Of a DNA stretch of 64,000 bases, positions 33,198 to 45,539 are shown piece after piece (within the stretch, counting starts at the first letter, position 1; every line of letters starts with the position of its first letter). Below the pieces are notes generated by a model. The model searched no databases. It was not told the DNA's origin and worked only from the letters and a program-made list of their open reading frames with translations. Source of the DNA: Brasenia schreberi (taxonomy: Eukaryota > Streptophyta > Magnoliopsida > Nymphaeales > Cabombaceae); NCBI GenBank assembly GCA_036023115.1, contig JAYKKT010000079.1, forward strand, positions 13,445,501 through 13,509,500, written 5' to 3'. Made by a program: the position numbers and the translations under genes.

Positions 33198-34429
33198 ATA
33201 GTCTATGCACACAACTCATCCATGCATAAATCCAATTTATCATTTCAACCATTCGATCTATATATACATAGAAAGAGTGTGTTCCATGCGCATATCTTAT
33301 CCATGCTCAAATCCACTCTATCATATCAACTATTTGATTATTGAGATAAACGGTTGAGAGATAAAACAAAAAAGTATTTAATGCATGTACAAAGTACATA
33401 AAATATAACAATCATTTTTTATTTTCTAAACTCAAATCTAGAATCGAATAATAGAAATGTTTAAGTTTATTTGACGCCATATCTCATGTCATATTTCTAG
33501 TTTAGAATAAGTTTCATGCATATATTTAGCAAAGCAGTCCTGTCAACTTGATTATCTATTAGCAACTCAATTTGTAGTCGATTCAATTGACCTAAATTGC
33601 TCTAGTCGATTCAATTGAACTTGCGGTCTACAACACGTAAGTCGGGGAGCCTACAAGCTGACACGAGCGGTGGAATATATATTTATTAAGTCGGCAAAAG
33701 TGGATTACTCAAGTTGTTGAACAACTACTGGATAAAGATGGTCCGTAAGTTTCACCTGACACGAACGGTGGGGCCTACAAGCTGATTTGACTTTTATTGG
33801 TCAATACTTCAACGGGAAATTAATGATTGGTCAATATTTATATGAGCTTCCTTATATATGACTTTTACTGCACAGTTTCTGTTTGTGTCTATACACGAAC
33901 GGTGGGGTATTAAGGAAGTGTACAACCTTCAAAAGCTTGATCGCGGAATACCGCCAACTCAATTTCTTCTTTGGCCACACAACACTGAACCAAGTCCAAG
34001 GCGTCGATGAACTCAGGTGGTCCTTAGGAAGACAAAAGGCTTTAACAAATCGGGCTAGCAACAGTGACATGTTGAACAGTTTTCCAACCTGGCAGAGCTA
34101 GCTAGTCTGCCTGCTCAACCAAGTTGGAGAAAGAAAAGGTGGCGTGGAAGACATGCAAGCTCCTCTTTGTTGCTGCAACAGAGGAAGAGGAGCCAATGGA
34201 TGGTGTGTTACATCACACACGTGAGGCGAGAACAAAATGTTTGACTCTGCAACACTCGTTTTTCAACGTTAAGAAAGCGATGCCCGAGAGAGAGGACTTT
34301 CATGGCGATGACGCAAGGCAATTAACCAAACGCCTCTCTTTTGATATGTTATCATTGGTGATATGTAGATATCAAACTTCAAGATATTAGCGCTGTCACG
34401 ACAATTGGACTATGAAAGAAACTCTGAAA

Positions 34430-34460
<31 letters not shown>

Positions 34461-34468
34461 CAGAGAGG
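34430..34468. repeat. compound (TA)n(GA)n microsatellite
   Basis: About 8 TA units then about 10 imperfect GA units. Same compound type as at 33131. Confidence 0.85.
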
Positions 34469-34550
34469 ACACCTATTTTCATGATTCTCATGATCTACAG
34501 TTCTAGAAAGGCTTTGAAAATGGATGGGCAGGACCCACCATTACTCGTGT

Positions 34551-35107
34551 TGTATCATGATATCGCTTGCATACTGTATTGTACCATGCAATTTATTGTA
34601 TCTATGTCATATTATGTTTTTAAAATAATATATAAATATTTTTACTACATTTATTATACCAGGTAACTATAAGTTATGCAAGCAAGCTGTTAGGTTTGTT
34701 GTGCCTGTGTACAGTTGTTGCAGTTAGACTCATTATTCTTGTTGTATAGTAGTAGGAGCACCTACTGTGTATTAGTCATTTATATTATAAGTCAGTTATG
34801 CAAAATATATAAATATATAAATAAATAAATATATATCTAATAGGTTGTCTATTTGAGTATTGATGAAGCGGTAGCATTTTTCATGAAGCAGTAATATGTT
34901 TATTCGAGTATGTTTTTTGTTTGTATTGATGAAGTAGTAGCATCCATCCTTCATGCGTAAACATATTTCCAATAGGTTGGTTTGCTTACATGAGCATGCT
35001 TTGTGAATTGCAATGTTCTGTGCTAAGAAAGCTTATAATCTTAGCAGAAGATTGATTTTCATATATAAGAAATAGAAATACATGTGAATATGTGTGTTCT
35101 TGTTGCA
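34551..35107. repeat. 557-bp direct repeat, copy 2 (LTR-like)
   Basis: This matches 32202-32740. It begins TGTATCATG and ends TTCTTGTTGCA. Similarity extends slightly upstream (TACTCG[A/T]G) in both copies, so the true left end is uncertain. I found no convincing target-site duplication or primer-binding site. Confidence 0.6.
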
Positions 35108-36029
35108 TCGAAACAAATAATGGTTGTTTACATGAATCTTGTTTAACTATTTAACAATTTATTACTATCAACAAATGCTACTACGATTCTTTTCTTTTCT
35201 TTTTTTTAACTCATTCATCAAAAAAGTACGAATTATAGCATATAACGACCATGATGTATTAAAGAGGCCACTTCAACACGTAAAAGTTCTAACATTTGAA
35301 AATAACTAAAAGTAGTTGAGCAAGAGGCACAAAGCATCTTTCTCGGTAGATTAAAAAATTTTCCACCACATTTGAAGTCATTACCCTTAAGATGCCATGC
35401 AAAGTCTCATGCAAAAAACTATTGTCCCACAAAAGAATTGCATTTCTAGGTGAGTTTACTTCAGTTACGTTGATCCATTTGAAGAATACAAATATATGTG
35501 TAATGTATTTTGTAAGTATTACAAATATTACATTATATAAGATATTATTATAACATGATATAACATATAAACTTAAGTTTTAACATTGTAAATTACAATC
35601 ATACCCGATTTATAAGAAATAAAACAAATTATTAGCTTTACAATAATTCACTTACCTTTAAATTACACCTCCTACATATTCTCTTGCATGGAGATGAATC
35701 AAAGCTCATGTAGTTATCTAACCTTTGGAAGAGAATCCCATACCTAAAGTGATGTACTATGAACTTAATCATCATTATTGCTCAATGCTTACATTGTATC
35801 AGTCATACATGTACTAGGCTCAAACAAATTTGGCTTTTAACAACAAACAATACATAAAATCCATTAATAAGTAATAGAAAAGCCCAATAGATATTCTATT
35901 GAAACAAAAACATATAAACTTCTCTCTATTGAGTGGAGTTGTAATAGAAAAGTTCAATAAAAGTAGATCCACCAGTCGAGGAACTTCATTGCATACAAAA
36001 TTGAGTTTGATGAATATCTAAACCTATTA
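35108..36029. other. AT-rich interval, possible decayed DNA transposon
   Basis: No clear coding sequence. The adjacent zinc-finger remnant suggests this could be the rest of a hAT element, which I cannot confirm. Confidence 0.3.
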
Positions 36030-36323
36030 GTATTAAATGTTTTTTGTAACATGATTTCTTAGAGTGTCGTAACCATCTCTAGGTTTAAAGTTGCAAATCT
36101 TGTCACAATAAGTGCACTTCGCCTTTTTCACCATACCTTTTTCATCATATAACTTTATAAAATGAATCTTACATAAGTTAGATAGTTGTAACTTAGTTTT
36201 TAGATAGTGTCCTCCAAGTGTAGGCTATATTTACTAAACTTTTGGCACCATAATTGTTTCATGCACAAATGATATATTAGTACTGCTACCTATACCTACC
36301 ATGCTTTCTCGATTCGGTGGCAT
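36030..36323 (-). pseudogene. BED-type zinc finger remnant, hAT-transposase-like
   Basis: The minus strand from ATG at 36321-36323 reads MPPNRESMVGIGSSTNISF, and after stops KLYDEKGMVKKAKCTYCDK then DGYDTLRNHVTK. The spacing C-x2-C then a downstream H in an LRNHV context fits the BED zinc finger that begins plant hAT transposases and binds DNA. The second histidine and the transposase body are not seen. It is a remnant at best. Confidence 0.45.
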
Positions 36324-36430
36324 TGGTATATACATTGTATGCTAGTCATAATGGTAATATAAATGTTTATGTTGTATATCCCTTTCATGTACAAAGATAT
36401 CTAAGATTGAAGTTATAATCAAATGCTTTA

Positions 36431-38600
36431 TGTTGGGATAAAGCTTTATAAATAAACAAATCAAATTTCATGACAAAATAACAAAGTTTATTCACTTGAA
36501 TTTATCTAATCATAAATACTTCACAAAAAAATAACTACATAACAAAGATCATCAATATAAGTGTGGTATCACATAATAAAACCAATGCATAAATCGTAAC
36601 AGAAAAACCTCAAAATAACTAACTAAATCCATCTTATGTACATCCCATTATAGGTACTTTGCAGCAATGCTTTCGTAAGGGAATTGGCTAGTACGAAATT
36701 AGTTCCAATATGCTTAATAGAAACCAATTGATCTCTAATTCTCTCTTTCATAATCAAGAACTTCACCTCTATGTATTTGCAAGTACTAGAACTCTTATTG
36801 TTTTTAAAGAATTTGATTGCAGCTTCATTAACATAATATATCTTCATAGGTGGGTTTCTATATAAAGCTTATAACTCTCGAATATGTAATAAATTTACGT
36901 AATCAAATAGCATGTGAAGATGTCATATACCAGGAATGTCGTAATTGTTTTCTGCTTGATACTAGACCATAAAACAACACCCAAAAAAAGTAGGAAAACA
37001 TATCTAGAAGTAGATTCTTTTGTATCACTACATCCAATCAAGTTTGAATCAAAGACCTTCTTTGCAACTTACCAATGAGAAAAACTAGGGTAACACTGAT
37101 ATCTACCAAAGTATCTAGTGATAAAAGTTAGATCTGGTTGAGTATATGGGGTGCATAATTGAGACAACCAACTATTGGAGCACATAGTTTATCTTTTATT
37201 GCAAGCCTTTTGAATATGTTTGATGACCTTGTCATTTTCATATTTTGTCACCTTTAACAATAGGTGCACTTCTAGGAGTACATTTTTTCATTAAACAACT
37301 CTTTAACATGCTTGATACGTAGAACTTTTTTGACAATTTGAGCATTCACCGACACTTGTTATGATGAATGTCTATGCCAATGACATAATTGGCCTTACTC
37401 ATGTCTTTTATATCAAAGTTCTTATATAAAAAATCTTTAATCTTCCATAACAAACTAAAGTTTATACTAGTAAGTAAAATATCATCTATATATAGAACAA
37501 ACAATATCCATCCACACCCACTTCCTTTTGAATATATGCATTGATCAACAATGTTTTTTTAAAATGAAATGACATGACGACTTCGTTAAATTTGAAGTAC
37601 CAATATTTGGAAGCTTGTGAGTCCATAAACAATTTTTTTCAACTTACAAAGCATATATTCTTTACCTTTAACTTCAAAACCTTAATGTTGTTGCATGTAC
37701 ACTTCTTCTTTGAGTTCACTATTCACGAAAGCCCTTGGTACTTTTTGTGGTCTTATATCATTCAAATGTCCCTTTGGTACTTTTTGTGATCTTAAAGACC
37801 CATTTACAAGTAATTGATCTTTTTTCCAAAGGAAAGTCAACAAGATCCCAATCTTAATTGCTATCTGTAGAGACATGATATTCTTTCATAGGTAACAACT
37901 AATTAGTGAAATTCACACAGTTCATGGCCGATGAAAACATAGTCGGGTCGTAAACCCCTTGTCCCATGTCCTCACTAGATAAATATATCATATAATCTAT
38001 TGAGATAGTTTATTTATTTTATCTCTTCAATCATCTGAAATAAACCTTTTGTTCCTTGTGGGCCCGTTGCTCAATAATAAACTCTTGAATTGGTTGTATA
38101 TGTGGTTGTTATTGAGTTGGTATAGTTACCTTTATATCATTATTCATTAGAACAATGTATGGTAAGTACACCCGAGCCACTAGTATAGAGGTCACATTAG
38201 TGTCTTCAAAAACTTGATGAAGAATAATGTCATCTTGAGACTTCTTAAAAAAAATCTCCAAGGATACTCCCACTAACATAACCATCCTTTAAGAAAATCA
38301 CTCAATTAATTTCAACTATTCTCGTGGTATATGTTGGACGGTAAAACCTATAGCCTCTCAATCTTTGTGGATAATCAATAAAAAACTCACTAAATATTCT
38401 TTAATCCAATGACTTCTATTATAGGTTGTAAACTTTAACCTCAATTGGATACCTCAAAATATACATGTAACCTAAAGAGGGTTTCTTGTTTGTCTATAAT
38501 TTATAGCAAATTTTCTCTATAGATTTCCACATAACCCTGTTTAGAATATACATTACTATCTTTAGTGATTTTTATCATTTTGTTTACAATCATGATGAAA
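36431..38600 (-). mobile_element. Ty1/copia remnant D2 (integrase end, RT, RNase H, possible 3' LTR end)
   Basis: A second copia family, distinct from A-C. In minus order: linker near 38590-38085, RT to about 36900, RNase H to 36600, and a possible 3' LTR end TCCCAACA at 36431. The linker part is duplicated at 30245. Confidence 0.6.
36600..38000 (-). pseudogene. copia RT-RNase H remnant (D2)
   Basis: RNase H is open at 36847-36623, with KNNKSSSTCKYIEVKFLIMK and HIGTNFVLANSLTKAL. This is the standard copia RNase H pattern (normally D-KSA---S-N---H-R-KHI---HF). RT blocks upstream (a WDLVDFPLEKR-type entry near 37850 and WVFKI near 37780) are interrupted by stops. It belongs to the second copia family. 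Confidence 0.65.
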
Positions 38601-40240
38601 TACCATTCTCATCTTTGTACTCTTGTTACAATTGAATCTAGGAGCATGCTTGACAGTGAGTGGTGGAGCAAGAGATACATGCCACAACAAGCACTATCAC
38701 GATACACCAGGGGTTTCCTGAACAACTTTAGTTGGGTCGCATTGATCTAACTTGCTCTCTACATCATCTTGTACACACCATGCATGGGCATCATCCCCTG
38801 GATTGTCAACGCGGAGATATATTGATTGAGATATTGAGGAGTAACAAAATAATTGCTACGACAAACTGGGTCTCCAATCTCATTGTTTCCCAAACCTTCT
38901 TGTCTTTGACACAAGCGCTAGGAACATCATGGACCTTTCTTCTCTTCAGTATGTTTGCAGTTTTTGCTCTTGGGTTTTTCTCTCTCTTTGGCCCATGAAA
39001 AAAGTTATGCCTTTTGAGGAGGTGGAGAAGATGCGGGAGCATGGAGAGGGGTAGGTTGGAATAGAGCACCAAATATTGAGATGACTCTACCAAGTGACTC
39101 CCAACTAGTGCGGTTCTCTTTTCTTTCTCGGGTAGAAAAGAAATACTGAAATAATTGGCTTTCCTTCATTAATAAAGGCTAAGGTTGGGGAGGTTGTATT
39201 TAGTTTCCATTCATTGTGGTTTATGAATAAGGTTAACATCTGGTGGTTTATGTTATGGTGATTTTTGTGCATATACCATGTCACATGGCCACTTTTAATA
39301 GGATGCATGATTCATATCAGCCATCTCCATCACTGCATGCGACACTCGTACCTCCCTCCCTCTCACTCTCTCTCATCTAATTCGGTACTCTCTATTAGAA
39401 GATATATTTTGATTAAAAATTCTAACTACATGTAGATACTCATTTAACTATGGAACATAACAACAATGCAAATGGTTGTTGATTATTACATAAACTTGAC
39501 TATGGCAATTGAGCTTTCACATATTTTTATGAGATAGTAATTCTATAAAATAACAAAGTTATAATACAGATGTATATGTATATATGTGTATATTTAAATA
39601 TGTTTGTGTGAGAATTGGATCTGCCCACCTTTGACATGCCTACTCATTACTTTTCGATTGCGTGAGTGTGAATTAAAAAGTTTTAAGGGTTTGAAAAATG
39701 GTGAAGGAGAATGTTATTAAACTCATACCCTTGAAAAGCGATGTTTGGGAATGAATGGGAAGCATAAGTAGTGGGCATGATCTATCACTATATATATATT
39801 GATTACAACTTAGAAGTTTGAGAGGTCCAATACAAGCTAAACAAAGGCTAATTTCTAACTTAGTCATGAGATGTAAACCATTTAACTCGTTGCTTCAAAA
39901 GAATGCTCACTTTGAGTGGGATAATAGTGTTATAGAGCCTTCAACTCGATAAATGAGAATCACTTAAATCCCCCTACCCTTAGGCACCAAGTCCTCCTAG
40001 CACATTATGTGAACGATCCAAAGATTGAGTTTATCAAATATTGTATCTCAAAAATCCTAGTTATATACAAGCAAAGGCACAACCAGTTAGAAAAGACTTC
40101 TCTAGCATTAGTATGGGTTGTTGCGCCATTGTATGCTATCTATTGAGATTTGAGTTGTCTCAAACTTAGACCGAGTTAGGCACCATTTTGAGAAGCCTAT
40201 CCTCATTAGTATGCTTGGTATATAGCTACTCATGAAATGT
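38085..40240. repeat. composite segment, copy D2
   Basis: This is the counterpart of 30245-32050. It is longer because of extra stretches at about 39245-39455 and about 39500-39625. Confidence 0.65.
39840..40238 (+). pseudogene. gypsy RT C-terminus / RNase H remnant (D2)
   Basis: Same content as 31608-32050: a KNAHFEWDNS-type entry, EKTSLALVW and the following region, with stops at shared positions. Confidence 0.6.
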
Positions 40241-42249
40241 TTGGAAGCTTGTGAGTCTTAGATATTAACCCTGTAAACACGCAAAAATTTTAAATAATTT
40301 TTTTTTACCTTTTAGAAATTTGACTATTTTTGGCAGCTTTGAGTTTTTAAATAAAATGCATCAAATGAGCTCGTTTTGGTATCAAAATTTTATAGCAGCC
40401 TCAAAATGACAGAATGTTGTATCCCTTTCAGAAAAACTCGAATTTGGACAAAATGTTATGAAAATAACGATTTTGCCCTCAAGACCAAATTGATAGGATT
40501 TTGCCTTTTTAAATGATTACCTTCAAAGAAAGGATGATTTCAAACGATTCCTTTTATATAAAAAAATGAAAAAGGTAACATTGGGAATCAAACCCAAAAA
40601 ATTTTCAAATTATAAATTTATGAAATAACAAAACCCCTGATATTAAAAAATAAATTAAATCAAACCAGACCTCAGAAATTCGCCCTATTGAGAAGGGTCT
40701 CATTCCAAGATCTAATACCCAGGGTTAAAGTGGTTTGATACCTTACACCCATTCAAGTGGTTAAAGTGGCTCAATACCCATGGGAAGGATTAAATGGTTA
40801 AGGTGGTTATAGACTGACTCACGGAGCAAAAGTAGGTCACCTTTGCAAATAAAAACTGGGAATGACATCTAGTGCTTTTCCAAAGCAATATTTGAAGATT
40901 TCATTAAATTTGATATTTTCAAATATAAAATATTTTTTTATAAAGTGTTTGAAGCTTGCCATATATAAATTCGGACCGAAAGGAGGCGAATTCCCTGGAA
41001 AGAGGAGATGGCATGAACAAAAAAGGCAACGATCGAGCACCAGCCAATTTTGGCGTTGTTGGGTAAGGTAACCTATCATTTTTAGTTTCAGGTATTACAA
41101 AGGAAAGTCGACATTCAAAAACGGAAATTCGACGTTTAAGAAGGAAAATCAATATTCAAGAAGAAAGCTGACACCCAAGGAAGGAAAGTTAACATTCGGC
41201 AGGAAGACCGATATCCAAGAAGGGAAAGTCATCATCAGCCAAGAGAAAGGAAAGCAACGTGTGGTTTGGCAAGTTGTGACACTAAATTTGGAAGTCACTG
41301 AGAAGAAACTTACCGATGTTGCCATAAATAAGTCATATGGCTAGGCATAGGTGGCTTCAGAATATAATTTGGTAAGTCACCAATTCGTATCATATTCAAT
41401 ATAAAAGGAAGGTGACTTTCCATACTTAGCCCGGTCACCAAGTCATTAAAACTAGACACCATGGGTTACCAAGATCGATGGGAAGGAAGCAGACCCATGT
41501 AGCTTCAATTATGGCAACTTACTATGTTCCTTGGATGGCCATTCATGTCAAGATTAAACAAAGTCAGCAGGCCATCAAGATTGGTTTAGCTGGCCCCACA
41601 CAAGTTTGAAGAAAAGGATCAAACCTAAACAACAACCAAATTCAATCACTTGCTATTTAAATCTTGGCTTGATCCAACAAGATTATTCAATGAACTTAAG
41701 GCAACATAGTAGATAGATCTTGGTATGATCCGGTATTTGCATAAGGCAACGTAGTACACCTAATTTGGCAAGGCTACCAAGTTGTAGATTGATTCCAGCT
41801 GAGTTTGAGAGTGTGCAGATGGCTAGGACAGGAAGTTCAAAGGAAACCCGAGCTCAAGTCATGGTGCACCTTCATCATACTTGATTATTGCCATCTTGAC
41901 ATCGAATTCTCTCATCAACAGGACCATGGAATTCTTATCGTATGGCTTGCTGAAACTCACCTCTTGCTTGTAACTCCAATTCATCAATCAACCTTAAATC
42001 ATCTGAACTTCAAGCCCATACCAAGTATTCAGGTTGTTTCAAGTCGTGGCCCTCTCCACCTAAGGCTCGTTCTATCATATGGCTGAACCCACTTAGGTGG
42101 GCCTACTCTTGACCGAACTTACTTACCAAAGAATAATCAAGTAGCAGATTTGGAAGGCTATACATAGCACAACACTTGCCTAAAACGAGGAGGAGAGAAT
42201 TTAGAAGGATTGGTCAGCATTCACTTGCCAAAATGCAGCCGCATCCATT

Positions 42250-42430
42250 AAGGCAACTTGCCTTATGAACATTTGCAACAAATAGGCATTCTTTGGCCTA
42301 TAAATGGGGCTTCAAAGATGCTCCAAGGCATCAATCCGGGTGAAAAGAATCCCAGCACAACTGAACGTTCAGCAAGAGGGAAAGAAAGAGAGGGAGAGAA
42401 AGAAAGAGAGAGAAAGAGAGAGAGGAGGAA
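42250..42430 (+). promoter_or_regulatory. LTR4 promoter: palindrome, TATA box, GA tract
   Basis: AAGGCAACTTGCCTT at 42250-42264, TATAAAT at 42299-42305 (again 49 bases), and a GA tract at about 42374-42430. Confidence 0.6.
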
Positions 42431-43531
42431 GGCCGCTCCCCGCCACCCACTACCACACATCATCTTCCATCTTCATCCACAGGTTTATTTTCTTTTACTA
42501 GTTTCATAATCATTGAAGAATCTGTAATTAAGGAGCCTAAGTCTCCATGAAGATGTATTGATGTGAATCCATGAGTTGTCTTCATCTTTCTTTCATGCGA
42601 TCTCTGGTATACACGTCCATATTGATTCTTTTGACTCCATTACGCAAACTTAAGATCATGAACCTATTTATTTCCCCATGTTCACGTGATTCCTAGGATT
42701 GGGACTATTGTTTTACTGCTATATATGGTTTAAGTCAAAGATAGAACACATACACTCTTGTTGAAAATCTGGAATTTTGAAACTACACTCTGTACATGAC
42801 TGATCACAGATTGTTCTGTAATTATTTGTTGCTTCAATCAAGTCGATATTTTGCTCGTTCAAACTAGACATACACGTGGACAACTGGTAAAATTTTCAAG
42901 ATTTTAGGATTTTGATTTCTAAAAACCAGAATAGGTTCTAGAAAGTCAGAAACTTCTATGATATATGTCTAATATTTCTTGAATATCTCTATGCATACTA
43001 CATCAAATCGAGTAAAAATGGTCTCTTTGGAAAGCAGATATCCATACCTTTCCAACAAGACCAATTTCATAAAAATTGAAGGTCTGAGTACCAAGATATC
43101 ATAGTTTTTCTAAACCTTAGCTGTTTTGGCACAAGTCTGTTCCAAGTGCCTAAATGATGTGTAGTTCTATATTTAATTGTAATAATCTGTAGCATTAAAA
43201 TCCAAAATAAAAATATTTTCTGATTCTATACATGCATGTATACCTCTGTAAAAGTTTCAGAATTTTTAGAAACTCAAAAGTATTTAAAAAAAATCAGAGA
43301 ACAGGTCTCTGAAAACAGAATCAATTTCTGTTTTCCAAAACCTAAAATTTTCAAAGTCAAGAACTACATCACGATTTCTTCAAACTTTCAAATTAGGATT
43401 TTGCTTTTTCGAGGATTTCAAATAATTTTTCAAGCGTCTAGGCTGACCCTTGAGCATCGGTTCAAAATGGCCTACGTCGATAAGAACTCACTTGCCCACA
43501 ATCATCTAATAAAGTCAGAAATTATATGTTT

Positions 43532-43551
43532 GTTAGTTTTAGTAAACTTAC
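43532..43551 (+). other. LTR4 conserved hairpin (one mismatch)
   Basis: GTTAGTTT, loop TAGT, AAACTTAC: seven of eight pairs are kept. Confidence 0.6.
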
Positions 43552-43633
43552 TGGCACACTCGCGCACATGATGTAGTTTCGGGAATTTCGTTTCAAATCT
43601 TAATAGGTTTTGAAATAAAAATTCACGTCTACA

Positions 43634-44880
43634 AACCCTCATTAAAACTTGTTGCTAGGAAGACCTTGGATACACTCCCTCAAGTTTGTCCCTACAACCT
43701 TCTATCAATGTGTGAGGATCCCTTCGGAATACAAGGTCATAGTAGTGCATCATGAGTGAACCATGTCAACACCTAAGTTGCAAGAAAGGAAAAGCCATCA
43801 GGGGGTCCATCCCTAATGGATCGTCCCCCTCCTTAAACATCTATGTCCTAAACTACTCCAAAACATGGGGTATACACCTTACCAAGGTTTTAGAGTTGAG
43901 GTCAAAGGGTGTTTGAAACCCTTGTGCCATGCCCAAACCAATGTTGATATGATTTAGGCTTTGACCCATTGAAACTTCATGAACCCCCACACAAAACCAT
44001 TTGGGTTTGGGGTAGCCTATGATTTAGATCTCCTCTTTAGAACCTAACTCGTAGTGTTTTCTTTATAGGCTTGATGGAAAATATCACTTCCTCTATCCAA
44101 AAAAAAAAAAATGTATAATTAGAAAAACCAAAAACATTTAAAAAATCTTCAAAAATAAAAAATAATAGAAAATCTTAAAAAAATGAAAACAACATAAAAT
44201 TTGAAAATTTCAAAGAAAATACCAAAAATGTATAATTAGAAAGTGTTTTACATTTCTTCTCCGAAAGCTTGTCTTGAAAATACCCAAAATACTAAAAAAC
44301 AAAAGAAAATTATACAAAATTTAAAAGCCATAATTTCATCAAAAATTGCTTTTTCAAAATCATGAGCCATCTCAAAATATGATTTTGCCAAAACCTTTAT
44401 ACATCCTTAATGCAAAATCATGCTCTTATGGAGGATCATCATCTTCTCTTTCAAAGTTTTTTTCTCAAAAAAACAAATCATTTAAGATAGAACATAGCAA
44501 GGAGGTAGGTCCCCTTATAAGAGAGGATGATCAAACTAATGAGCTTCCCGAGTTTCATAAAATTCTTGACTTTGAAAAGTCTTCAAGTTCTATATGAGGG
44601 GAGTTTTTAGAAGTCAACCTACGAACTGAGTCTATTACTAAGTGTGTCAAAATAGGAACTTGATTATATGAACTTGAAAGAGTATCCTTCATAGAGTTCG
44701 TTAAGTCATACATCGATGTGTTTGCATGAACCTATGAGAATATGTCCAGATTAGATCCTAAAATCATGAAACATCACCTACCTTTAGAGTCCCTACTAAG
44801 CCTATCAAGCAAAAACTTAAAAAAGTTTATCGCGATATCCACCTCCAAGTTAAAAAGATTTAGAGTATCTTTTAAAGTAT
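43634..44880 (+). pseudogene. gypsy E protease end and protease-RT linker
   Basis: NLLLGRPWIHSLKFVP near 43650 matches the LLLERPWIHSLRAVPS of element F at about 63035. The following linker (MGYTPYQGFRVE near 43870) also matches F. An A-rich stretch at 44095-44340 and an acidic 83-codon open frame at 44346-44597 correspond to 63631-64000 in F. The aspartic protease active site would lie upstream and is lost. Several stops are present. Confidence 0.65.
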
Positions 44881-44889
44881 GATTTTATA

Positions 44890-45420
44890 AACTCATCGCT
44901 TACTCTGATTGGTTTTCAAATATAGTTTTGTTCAAAAGTCCAATGAAAAAATATGGATTCGCATTGATTTTAGAAACTTGAATAAAGTCAATCCAAAGGA
45001 TAACTTTCTTTTGCCTAATATTGATTTGATTGTTGATAGCATGACTAATCATGAAATATTCTCTTTTATGTAATGGTTATTCGAGTTACAATTAAATTAA
45101 GTTGGTTTCAAAAGATCAACATAAAACCGCTTTTACCACACCTTGAGGTACAAACTGCAACACCGTCATACCTTTTCGTTTGAAAAATGCCAGTGCCACT
45201 TACCAAATAACCAAGATGACTATTTTTCATGACTAAATTCATAAGCATTTTGAAAGTATATGTGGATGATCTTTTGGTGAAATCAAAAACCCATTTTGCT
45301 CATATAGAATCTTTACAAAAAGTTTTTGAAAGACTTAGGCTTTACTATGTGAAACTAAACCATCCAAAATATGTTTTTGGAGTAGAATCATGAAAACCTT
45401 TAGGGTTTATGGTTAGCTAA
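44890..45420 (+). pseudogene. gypsy E reverse transcriptase remnant
   Basis: Blocks in order: NPKDNFPLPNIDLIVDSM near 44990, HKTAFTTP near 45122, a PFRLKNASATYQ box near 45170, and the intact catalytic strand YVDD at 45259-45270 in VYVDDLLVKSKTHFAHIESL. Frame changes and stops separate them. RT would make element cDNA; this copy is dead although the YVDD box is kept. Confidence 0.75.
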
Positions 45421-45539
45421 AAGGGCAAAGAGGTTGACCCCTCTAAGTGTCGAGCTATCATAGACATGTCTCTACCTTCCAACGTAACTCAAATTAGGAG
45501 CCTCTAGGATCGCCTCTAGGCCATTAGATGATTAATCTC

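Larger units (their letters stand above)
32741..34550. other. interval between the 0.55-kb direct repeats
   Basis: No protein family recognised. It holds two compound microsatellites (33131-33194 and 34430-34468), a diverged repeat of about 80 bp at 33200-33345, and recurring CACGA(A/G)CGGTGG motifs near 33663, 33762 and 33893. Short open frames on both strands (for example 34124-34390 plus) look non-random in base composition, but I cannot identify them. Confidence 0.4.
40272..43633 (+). mobile_element. Ty3/gypsy solo LTR 4 (3362 bp) with aaccc target-site duplication
   Basis: It begins TGTAAACACGC, ends GTCTACA, and is flanked by aaccc at 40267-40271 and 43634-43638, inside element E protease. 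It contains an AAAGTCGACATTCAAG-type array at about 41095-41230, an unidentified U3 stretch to 42250 with a 93-codon open frame at 41805-42086 that I cannot name, the promoter block and the 3' module. Confidence 0.88.

Noticed and set aside
33036..33344. open frames on both strands across the microsatellite
   Set aside because: They owe their length to the (AT)n(AG)n repeat.
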